This document shows positions 1 through 9,700 of a stretch of 64,000 bases of DNA, in pieces. Made by a program: the position numbers and the translations under genes. The DNA is from Capniomyces stellatus. Its lineage: Eukaryota > Kickxellomycota > Harpellomycetes > Harpellales > Legeriomycetaceae. How positions within the stretch are numbered: the first letter of the stretch is position 1; every line of letters starts with the position of its first letter. Location of the stretch: NCBI GenBank assembly GCA_001661515.1, contig LUVW01000026.1, positions 300,767 to 364,766 on the forward strand, given 5' to 3'. Under the pieces are notes generated by a model. It had not been told where the DNA came from. It worked only from the letters and a program-made list of their open reading frames with translations, and did no database searches.

Positions 1-1542
1 GATGAAGGATGCGGCAGGTAGGTCTGTGCGGGTGAGATCAGCGACCATTGGCTTGTATTCCTTAGAAATCCACCTGAAAAGCGGTGCAGTGTCGTCAACG
101 TCAGTCAGATCAGCCGAGTAAACAAACACTTGACCGTCACGAGCAACTATAAGTTTTGGATCGATGTCTCTGTACTCGCTGATCAGTTCTGAGCCTAGTG
201 AGTGGTCTGCAGAGTAGTAGAAGATAGATTCAACGCCCAGACTTCTGGTGATATTTGTGAGGAGGTGGACGTTGTGCAGGTCGTTTTCTTGGTTTGGGTA
301 GCTGGACTTGAAGTAAATGATTGTCGAGTTGCGGAATACAGTTGGGTCAAAGTACTGTTCGTGGTTGATCTCCTTTGCTTCTCTCTGCGCAATTTCATCT
401 GCAAACTCGTTGAGTCCCGATATCGTCCACCCCTTCTCGTATTCCTTTGTTGTGCCGTCCTGAACTAGCCTGATTGTCGGGTAATTCTCCACTCCTGCCG
501 CACTGCAATGGTCGTCGTTCTTCAGGCAGTTTATCTTTGCCACTCGCAACCTCCCCTTCATTTGCCCCGCAAACTTCCTGTACACTGGCTCAAACTCTAT
601 ACATTGCCCGCATGTTGGACTGTAGTACTCTACCACCGACAGTCCCTTTCCTAAGTACTCATCTATCTCGCTTGCTCCCAAGTCCTTCACTTGCCCCTCG
701 CTGTTGATCCCCGTCACTTCGTACTCTGCTCGCCTCTTTCCGTTTGCTCCCGGGTACCTCTTCTTCAGCTCCATTCCATACTCCTTCAGCTTCTCATATT
801 CGTTGCTGTTTGTGTACTCCTCCACCTGCTCCCCGTAATAGTACTGCAGTATCGTTGGGTACCCCTCCACCTCATACTTATCGCACAAATGCCCCTCCTC
901 AAGACAGTCTACCTCTGCAAATCTTATCCCCCTCTCCCCCAACTCTCCCCCCATCTCCCCCGTCATCCTCTTCCAGTGCGGCTCAAGCTTCTTTGACCAC
1001 CCGCACTTTGGCGAGTAAAATTTCACCACCCACACCCCGTTCTTCACATACTTGCTCATATTCTCCTCATTAAATATCAAACTCTTCTCCAACAAATCAT
1101 TCTTCATCTCCCCCGCCCTCTCCATAAACTTGTAAAACACATTCACATCAAGCTTAATATTCTCCTCTAGCACCTTTTCCCCATTCATCACCACCATCGC
1201 CGTTGGGTACTTTGTTACCTTTCGCTCCTCGCAAAACTCCTTATTCTCCATGCAATCTACTTCCCCAAACTTTATCCCATACTTCTTCTTCGCTCCCTCT
1301 CCAACCGCCCACTCATACGCCATCGCCTCCCACACCGGCTTGAACTTTGCATTCGAATCTTCTTCATGTGTAAAAAAATTCAACACCCACGTCGAGTTTC
1401 CCATTATCTCCCCATAATCCTTGCTCCCCACTTTTATATATCCCTTCTCCTCCTCCTTCTCCTTCCCCCCCACTTTTTCCTTTTCCCCCGAAACTAATAC
1501 TAGCCCTGCTACTATCTGCAAAACTACTCTTATTCCTCTCAT
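1..1542 (-). CDS. Multi-thioredoxin-domain PDI-like protein (3' end outside window)
   Basis: Open from an ATG at 1542 down to the window edge with no stop, giving 514 residues of an incomplete protein. Residues 1-19 look like a cleavable signal peptide (basic start, then a hydrophobic stretch), so it should enter the ER. Three thioredoxin folds follow. The first (about 38-145) has no CxxC. The second (about 155-260) has CGWS at 180-183, lacking the resolving cysteine. The third (about 285-390) has a full CGQC at 311-314. Each keeps the cis-proline loop YPT (112-114, 228-230, 354-356). A further b-type domain begins after about 395. Known family role: thiol-disulfide oxidoreductase or isomerase in secretory folding. 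Inference: only the third domain is a complete redox site; the others may bind substrate. It cannot be named as PDI1, MPD1 or EPS1 without the C-terminus, which would show a retention signal or membrane anchor. Its start is divergent from DSN1 across 2.7 kb. Confidence 0.85.
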   Translation of the reverse strand, partial: MRGIRVVLQIVAGLVLVSGEKEKVGGKEKEEEKGYIKVGSKDYGEIMGNSTWVLNFFTHEEDSNAKFKPVWEAMAYEWAVGEGAKKKYGIKFGEVDCMENKEFCEERKVTKYPTAMVVMNGEKVLEENIKLDVNVFYKFMERAGEMKNDLLEKSLIFNEENMSKYVKNGVWVVKFYSPKCGWSKKLEPHWKRMTGEMGGELGERGIRFAEVDCLEEGHLCDKYEVEGYPTILQYYYGEQVEEYTNSNEYEKLKEYGMELKKRYPGANGKRRAEYEVTGINSEGQVKDLGASEIDEYLGKGLSVVEYYSPTCGQCIEFEPVYRKFAGQMKGRLRVAKINCLKNDDHCSAAGVENYPTIRLVQDGTTKEYEKGWTISGLNEFADEIAQREAKEINHEQYFDPTVFRNSTIIYFKSSYPNQENDLHNVHLLTNITRSLGVESIFYYSADHSLGSELISEYRDIDPKLIVARDGQVFVYSADLTDVDDTAPLFRWISKEYKPMVADLTRTDLPAASFI

Positions 1543-4270
1543 TTCCTTTTCTTTTCTATTCTATTTTCTATTCTATTTTCTTTTCTTATAAACCGCTCTT
1601 TGTTTATAAACTATCTACCTTTAAAATTTCAAGATAAACGTCAAAGATATATTATTGCACCGTTAACAACTGCTATTATATTATATTATATTCTATTCTA
1701 TTCTATTCTAAACAACTATTTTCTACACTTGGTATCTTTCTCTTTTAAATCTGAACAATACCCTCCTTTATATCCTCAATAGTTTTGATTCTACAAATCC
1801 TAAAACTTGCCCCCATTGTTTAAAACCTTGTTTGCCTTTCCTTTATTTTTTTTACTTTATCTTTTTTTTTTTTTTTTTTTTTTTTTTACCATTGAGTTGT
1901 ACATTTTAAACTTTTTTTTCTGTTTTAAACTTTTTTTTTTCTTCGAAACATTGTTTTTTCATTTGCCAGTCCTTTACTCTTTCCTTTTGTTGTCCCTTTT
2001 TTTCCAATTACTAATGGTGTATTGCCCCGTTTCCTCTCTTTTACTCGTTTCCATTTGGTAAACCCATTTATAATCTTTTGTTTCCCTTTGTAATTAAATT
2101 TCAAAACCTAATTTTCTCTCCTTCACAACTCTTTATTTTTTTATTTTTTTTTTACTTCAAGTTATCCAAACACTTTAATACATTTCCTCTCCCATTAGCT
2201 TATATCCTCTTGTATTATCGAACATTAAAAAACATACACTTCTTTGTAAATCTAATGTTGCAAACAAAGAAAAAGTGATACTAAAATCTTCTTCTTTCCA
2301 TCCGAACAACAACCGCACATCGTCACTTTACATTGTGTCAACTCAAATCCTCTTGTCTTTTAAACCACTTTTTTACCCAACAGTATCCCTTATTTAGCTT
2401 CAAGCTCTATCCCAGCCAAAATAGCGCACCAAATATCACCTATTCGTAACAAGTCACAACTCCAAAACGATTGATACTTGTGTACAACAACAAAAATACA
2501 AAACCCTCAATCAGTGGTGAGACTTTTCAATTCATTTCAAAATTATCCCCCCCCCAATTTATACTTTAAAGCCTTTGAAAGGCACCTTCATACTTTGTTG
2601 ATACTAGGCCGCAAAGTGCCCCTTTGGTTGGGAAAACTTTTTATTATACCATCAAATTTTATCAGTTTCCCAAGTTGCTCTTTTAGCTGATTTGTTACAC
2701 TTTTCTCATCTTTGATTCATTAATCGATTTTGCCGATTTATCATTAGGGTTCACATTAATAACTTATTACAAATCCGTTTTGATTTATATCCAATAAACT
2801 CTCCGTGCTCCCAATCATCCTTAACTATTTATCAATCAACACTTGCTAATTCTGATTATTTATTTTTTTTGCTAATTCTGATTTTGCTTTTAACTAATAC
2901 ATTATTTAATCATTTTGTTTTTACCTTAACAAAGCTAGGTGATGAAAGAGAAGCAAGTGTCCCCGGTTTACTCGAATAAGCTATAACCAAGGGTCCAGCA
3001 ATTGTATTAAACCTCCTTTGGATAGTCAACCAATTCAATGGAAATTGGCTGGTACATTGGGGGTACTTTAATAAATTGATATTGTTCTAATCGCTGGTTT
3101 GGTTCTGTTGCCTAAAGCTTCGCCACAAAAAGTATAGCGTAAATCGTGATACTCTTTGCTCCTTGGATAAAACAAGATTGTTGTCCGTCCGTTGTTGAGT
3201 GGTTAGGGTGGCGCTGGGCATCGAAAAATGATATACAAGCGATCGAATAATATTTAAACATGATGATGATTTAGCTGGAAGGAAGGTGAAAGAAAATGAG
3301 AAATATTTGTTTACTTGTATTAGCACGAAACGTTAACTAAAATTAAATAAAATTAAAAATTGCGAAATCAAAAAAAAAAAAAGTAAAAGGTAGCCAATAA
3401 AACCCGCGAATGATATGCTAAAGGTTAGGGTTTGTAAAAGTATACACAATCCAAACAGTTTTGCTAGATTGTTTGTAAATTTATAATACAAAAACAAAAT
3501 CAAAAACAATAATAAAAAAAGCAAGATGGAAAAGTTGAAAAGAAAAATCAAATAGTGATAAAGAAGGATATTGATATTAAATAGTAAATAAACAAAAAGT
3601 AAATAATAAAGTCGAATGAGGAAATAGGAAAAGGCAAGCAAATAATAAAAACAACAAATGTAAAAAGAATAGCGTAAAAAAAAAATAAAAAAAAATGAAA
3701 AGTAAAATATACATAATAATAATAAAAAAAAACAAACAAGCGCTAAACGCCCTTTTATTTATTTATTTATTTTGCTTGTTTTTATTAGTTCGAGTTTTAA
3801 TTTACAAAAGCGTGAATAGAAAAAAGAAAAAACAAATAGAAAAAAAGGTAGAAATATAATAAATATATCGATTCAATCTAATTTGTTAAACAGATCTAGT
3901 AGTGCATAACGTGATTAGTTTTTATTACAAAGGATAATAAAAAAAAAATAGCACAGAGAGGTTTGGCTCATTTGAAAATAAAACAAAACAAGCAAGCAAG
4001 AATTGTAAATTGTAAATACGGGCTGCTTAAAGATACGACAAGGAAGGGAATGCAGATAGGAAAAAGTTGGAAGCGCGACACGAAAATCAAGATTATAAAT
4101 AAAGCAGAAAATCAAAGCTCAAGAAACATCAGCACAGCAATCACAACGCTGTGAGATTAAAGCGGTGAGTCGAGATAGGAGCAGTGTAACGAGATAAAGG
4201 CAATAAGTTGAACCATAGATCAGCAGAAACAGCAACAGCGATAATAGAAACAACAATACAAGGAGGCAGG
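1543..4270. other. Long divergent intergenic region, T-rich then A-rich
   Basis: No convincing gene. The plus strand is strongly pyrimidine-rich to about 3.0 kb (poly-T around 1862-1887) and A-rich from about 3.3 kb to 4.27 kb. Both flanking genes therefore have purine-rich sense-strand leaders. It presumably holds both promoters and long 5' leaders; no specific regulatory site was recognised. Confidence 0.6.
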
Positions 4271-6139
4271 ATGAAGGCGATGGACAATGATTGTGGTTTT
4301 AATTACAAGCCAATTAAGCAGAAACGGCAAATGAGAAGTTTGGGAAGGGTTCAATGGGATTTTTTCAACAAGGGTTTGGGTGAGGGGAGGGATATGAAGC
4401 AGGCGGAAGAAAAGGAGAAAATACTTGAGCAACAAAATAATCAAAGAGAACAAAAGCAGGGACAAGGACAAGTCCAAGGTCAGATTGGCAGAAAGAACAA
4501 AAGCGATTTGGAATGTCAAAGTGAGACAGAAATGGATGTGGAACGAGGGATGGCAAACAAGGAAACAGAATTGTTCAGATCAAATAGTGTAGGAAATGAA
4601 CGAGTAAAGACAAGCCAAGCAAGGAATGGAAATGTGGATTTAGGGCTGGTAGAAAGAATGGAGAATATGGTTGTTGAGGAAGAAAAAGAAAGAGGGGAGG
4701 AAAAAGAACTGAGGAAGGAAACATCGGATAGATTGGGAGAAATTGATGCAACACAAATGGAAAAAGTAACAGAAAGAGAGACAAATAGAGAGACAAATGA
4801 AGAGACAAGTGAAGAGGCGAACGAAGAAAAAGTTGAGGATGAATTGGTGCGCAAGAGAAAGTTCGAGATGATCAAGCAAAGAAACCGAGAAATTGTGGAG
4901 CGGCTAGAGGGCAAGAAAAGCAGAACCAATTACTACAATAGCAACAAAAACAACAGTGACAACAGCAGAAAAACAATCATAGGGAGTGGACAGGAAGCGG
5001 TAAAAGGAGGAGGTGGGGGAAGGGTTAGGGAAAGGGAGAGAGAAAGGGCAAGAAACAAGGATTTGGGTAGAAGGCGATCGACGTTTGGGACAAGAGGGAT
5101 GCGAGCATCGAGTATTGGCAATGGATATGTGGCCATTCCACACGAAAGCGTGTCAATCGAGAATCTGCACCGACACATTTCGCCGCAGTTACCGGAGCCA
5201 CTGCGGCTGAGGCTTTTGTTGAGCTGGGTGGTTAAGCGGGTTAGTGGACCAAAGCTACCGGAGATCATTGTCAACAACCCAAACAACAGCCTGCTAAAAG
5301 CTAGCGAAAAGTGTCTTGACACCCTTGTCAACGATATCTGCTGGGAAATCCAGAGCGGAATCTTGAACACGAACTATCACAACAAGTCAAACACATCACC
5401 AAACCCCAGCCTTGATGCTGCAGGGACAACCTCCACCAATAACAACATAAATACAGATAATGACAGTGCCAATGACAATGATGTTGACGACGATAATGAT
5501 CTTCCTGTTTCTCCACACCCACAAAACGTATTCAATTCAAACCGCAAGTCCCAGCTTATTGACCTAATCATCAGTTTGCGCAACGAGGACCAGGAGTGGA
5601 ACAAACAGCAATCGCAAATCCTCAAAAACTACTCTCAGCTAGACTCTAAACTCCTTTACAAGCACAAAATCATTTCCAAACAAAACAGCACCAATAAAAA
5701 AACAGACATTGACATTGACACTGAAAATGACACTTTAAATGAAAACAACACTGGAAATCAAAACGATACTATGACTGACATTGACACCCAAAATAACTCT
5801 GGCTCAAATCCCTCTTTGGCCAGCAACTTTGATGACAACCTAAACTCAGCGCTTAATTGGTCGCTACCCAACCATATTTCCAAATTCAATTTATCCTCGT
5901 TGGGCGAGTACCAATCAAAACTCGCATCCATCTCGTCAAACTCCAGCTCCTTTGTTGACCAGCTGTCCAATTGCTCACACAAACTCTTGTCAACTCTGGC
6001 TTCCCACAACAACGCCAACACTCAAACCAACAAATTTCTACTTGACTCTCTTGACCTGAAAACCCTCAAACTTGACAACCCTCTTTATCAACAAGACCCT
6101 AGAAATCTATTACTTGACATTTCCAAATCCCTAAACTAA
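4271..6139 (+). CDS. DSN1: Kinetochore MIND/Mis12-complex subunit Dsn1 (Mis13)
   Basis: A 622-residue protein read from the ATG at 4271; an in-frame stretch upstream to 4208 lacks another ATG. The N-terminal 240 residues are charged and low-complexity (Glu/Lys/Arg/Gln-rich). Residues about 267-310 carry the Dsn1/Mis13 hallmark: a basic RRRSTFGTRG segment, then RASSIGNGYVAIPH and a conserved helical block ending in LPEPLRLRLLLSW. The C-terminal half is Asn/Asp-rich with predicted helices that would pair with the other MIND subunits. Known role: Dsn1 links CENP-C and the inner kinetochore to Ndc80, and Aurora B phosphorylates serines in exactly this basic motif to strengthen centromere binding. 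The RRRS/T and RASS serines here are good candidate sites (inference). The gene converges with the Ki-67-like PP1 scaffold gene, leaving about 617 bases between stops. Confidence 0.85.
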   Translation: MKAMDNDCGFNYKPIKQKRQMRSLGRVQWDFFNKGLGEGRDMKQAEEKEKILEQQNNQREQKQGQGQVQGQIGRKNKSDLECQSETEMDVERGMANKETELFRSNSVGNERVKTSQARNGNVDLGLVERMENMVVEEEKERGEEKELRKETSDRLGEIDATQMEKVTERETNRETNEETSEEANEEKVEDELVRKRKFEMIKQRNREIVERLEGKKSRTNYYNSNKNNSDNSRKTIIGSGQEAVKGGGGGRVRERERERARNKDLGRRRSTFGTRGMRASSIGNGYVAIPHESVSIENLHRHISPQLPEPLRLRLLLSWVVKRVSGPKLPEIIVNNPNNSLLKASEKCLDTLVNDICWEIQSGILNTNYHNKSNTSPNPSLDAAGTTSTNNNINTDNDSANDNDVDDDNDLPVSPHPQNVFNSNRKSQLIDLIISLRNEDQEWNKQQSQILKNYSQLDSKLLYKHKIISKQNSTNKKTDIDIDTENDTLNENNTGNQNDTMTDIDTQNNSGSNPSLASNFDDNLNSALNWSLPNHISKFNLSSLGEYQSKLASISSNSSSFVDQLSNCSHKLLSTLASHNNANTQTNKFLLDSLDLKTLKLDNPLYQQDPRNLLLDISKSLN

Positions 6140-6756
6140 CCCAGCATTTATTCCTATTTGGTTTGGATCACTATTTTTTTTTTCTCACAGTCTCCACCCC
6201 TCAATTTCTCCTCTCACTTTCCCCTCTTGATATTCCTCTTGCCCTTGTTCTTAATTTCAATTTCAATTTATATTTATACTTTTATCAACTCTTGTCATTT
6301 TCAACTTTCATTACTTGTCCTGTTTATTTAATCACATTTGTCTATTTCATCGTATTTTATTTATTCTTTTTATCTGTTTACTCTGTTTATTTTATTTATC
6401 CTTTTTATCGCTTTATTAATCAAAGCATTAACCACAGCACAACATGTTACAACACAGCGCTTACCCATAAAGCATGCTACATTATTGCTCAATATTGTTA
6501 CTATTACTAGGAAAAGAAGACAAAGTTTTGAGTTTGTATCGAGAAATCCAAATATTAAAACATAATTATATTAGCTACTTGACTATTTATATATATATTC
6601 ATTTATAAAAGTAGTAGCAATAGAAAAAAAATAATAGAAATCTATGGTATAATTTAATGAGCAAAAATAAATAAAAAAATAATAAAAGGTTGAATTTGGC
6701 AATAATACATACTAATGGTATATATAAATGTGTGTGTTTAGTTGGACAAAAACCAT
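6140..6756. other. Convergent 3' intergenic region
   Basis: Gap between the stops of DSN1 and the FHA protein gene. The left part is T-rich and the right part A-rich on the plus strand, so each gene has a T-rich downstream sense strand, as expected for 3' ends and polyadenylation signals. AATAAA-like runs occur near 6668-6690. No gene seen. Confidence 0.6.
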
Positions 6757-9700
6757 TTATTTGCTGGGTTTTAATCTGGCGCTTCTTCTGGAAGCAACAG
6801 CCGTACTCTTGGCAGATGTTTTAGAACCAGCTGGTTTAACGACTTTAGTACTATCTTCCAAAGAAAGATTCTTTGGGTTGTCGTCCACACTACTAGCAGC
6901 ACTAATTTTGGCTTTAGCCTTACCCCCACCTCTACCCTTGCTTTTATTCTCATTTTTGCTCACGTTTTTGATCTCGTTTTCGTTTTCGTTTTCTTTATTA
7001 TTGTTGTTTTCGTTTTCGACTGTGGACTTGATGTTGGATTTGGACCTGATGTTGGTTTTGGTTTTGGTTTTGGTTTTGGTTTTGGTTTTGGTTTTGGTTT
7101 TGGTTTTGGGAGCTGATTTAGGTTTGGTAGTGTTGTTGGTAGATCTGCTTCTTACTGGCTTTGTCAGTTTGGAATTGAAGCTGTTGAGAACAACATCTTG
7201 GTCACAACTACCAAAGATATCATCTTCGTCTTCAATCAAATCACCAATATTTCCTTTCCTCAAACTTTTATTGTCACTACCAGCACTGCCAACGCTGATT
7301 AAACTGCCGAAACTATCAAAACTATCAAAACTGTCCAAGCTTTCCAAACTGTCCAAACTGTCCAAACTTTCCAAACTGCTCATACTACTCCGGCTACTTT
7401 GACTACTCTGGCTGGTCCGTGGTTCTGCAAAGGCAAAGTTATAGTTTGTTTCGGCTCTTTCAAGCGATCTCATAAAGCCCAAACTCTTGTTTCTAGGCGA
7501 ACTTCTTACTCCAACTTGGCCTTTTATCCTTCCCATCTCTTTTTCTTTTCCCATTTCTTTTCCCATTTCTTTCCCCTTTTCTTTCTTGCCACTTTTTTCT
7601 GCTTCTTTTAATTCCTCCGACTTTTTCTCTACTGTTCCTGTTCTTTTTGCCTTTTTGTTTGCCAATTCACCTTCTACTATTTGGTCCTCCTCCAACTCTC
7701 CAATTTTGGTTGGTTTAACCTTGTTTGTTCGAAGTAATGACTCGGGAATTACATTGAATCTGCTTTGTTTTTTTATTTTGGGAATTGGCGTTGATTTGAT
7801 CATTGATCTTATTTTCACTTTGTTGTTTTTCGGCTTTATTTCCTTTTCTTTTGTCTCAATCAACAGGTTCCTTAATATTATCTCACTTTGCTCTTCCTTT
7901 TCCTTTTCCTTTCTTGCCATTCTAATTTTTTTTTTCGGTGTTGATTTCACGCTTTCAATGCTACTTTCAGGCTTTTTATCGTCGTCTGTCGTTCCTACCT
8001 CATACATACTTTCAATTGCACCCTCAAACTCACTCCTAGTCCCAGTCTCAATTCCAGCCATAACTTCATTTCCGTTTCCATTCTCGCTTTTACTTGCTGC
8101 TTTTTTTCCTTTCTTGACTTTTCCTTTTATCGCTCCCTTGGTTTTCTCATTGGTTGCTTTTTGTTCTTTACAGTCAAGATTTTTTCCACTCTTGGGTTTA
8201 TTTGACACCTTTTCTTTCTTCAGTCGCTTCTCGCTAGGCTTTTCTTGTCCAGCTTCAGTTTTATTGATTCCAGCTTCACTTTCCTCATTTCCAGCTTCAG
8301 CTTCTTCATTCCCAGAAACTCTTGTCCTCTTTACTCCTTTGCTTTTTATCTTTTTGTTTGTTTTTGCTGCCCCATTGGTTATTCCCACGCCACCTTCACC
8401 TTCAACATTTTTGTTTTCCTTTTCGCCTGATGCTATTCTTTTGCTTCTTCTTAAAGACTCGTCAACCTCTGCATGTTTAGCTCTTCTGCCTCTCTTTGTT
8501 GTTTTGACACCTTGACTGCCATCTTTCCCATTGTCCAATCCTTCACCTTCCTCAATGCACTTTTCCTTTTCAGCTTCCGTGACATCTTTTTCACTTGGAA
8601 AACTTTTCTCAACTACATTATCCTCGTCCTGATCCGGGACAGCATTGTCTGAATCTCCAAAGCTTTGAAAGCTTTCAAAGCTTCCAACCAGTACTTCACC
8701 AACATCCTCGTTTTTTCCATCGCCGTTGATTTTGGCTTCAGCTTCAATTTCGCTATTCAAGTCTTCACCTATAAATTCCTTTTCAATTAAACCATCACCA
8801 ATCAAACTGTTGTCAATTAAACCGTTGTCAATTAAACCGTTGTCAATTAAACTGTCGTCGATTAAATACTCGAGATTTTGTTTGGTGTTGTTGTCATTGT
8901 TATTGCTTTCTGTTGTCAAAATCTCATGAATCGATGTCAAATCCAGCAAATCGATACTCTCTATACTTTGCATTTCATCTATATTCTCATTGTCATATAT
9001 TTGATTGTCGTCCATTTCTTGTTCAAATCCATGGGTTCCATTGTCCTCAGTTGCGGCTTGTGGCTCAAATGATGGGAATAGATTTGACACGTATTTGCCA
9101 TTTTTTCTGGGCCTTAGACTCTTGAGCAATAGACTTGTTTTTTTGCCTTCTACTGTCCCTGGCTTTTTTGGCGAAAACAGGTCGTGTTTTACTTTTAGGA
9201 TGCTTCTGGGTGTTTCTATATCTGGGCCACCTCTGCCATTGCTGCTGTTGATGTCGATGTCCTTCTTCTTTATGCTGGAGTTCAGATGGCCTCCCATAAG
9301 TTGTCCTCCTCTTTTGACTGGCGTTGAAGGTGGGGACGTTTTGTTAAACAGTTCTGGGCTCAGTGGCGGTCCAAACCGAACCCTTCTTTTCTTCACACTG
9401 TCGCTAATATCCATATCCTCGCCCTCTCCGTCGTCCTCATACTCTTCATCCTCGTTCCCACCGCCTACATTCGTTTTTAGCGGCTCAAATCTTCCACTGC
9501 TTCTTCGCCGCCTTTTATTGCTGCTTGTGATATTTAGGCTCCTGCCTTTGTTTGCACTTCCGCCTCTACTAGCGCCACTTTTGCTGTCAGCGTCATCCAG
9601 CTCTGCCCCATACTCGTCTCCGTCGCAACCAGCTTTGTGTCCGTCTTTCCAACCCTCATTTTTGCTTTTTTTGGATTTGTTCTTGGCCAGTTTGCTAGTT

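Noticed and set aside
7054..7110. Telomere-like TTTTGG array
   Set aside because: It is an in-frame coding repeat (Lys-Thr) inside the FHA gene, with no sign of an internal telomere.
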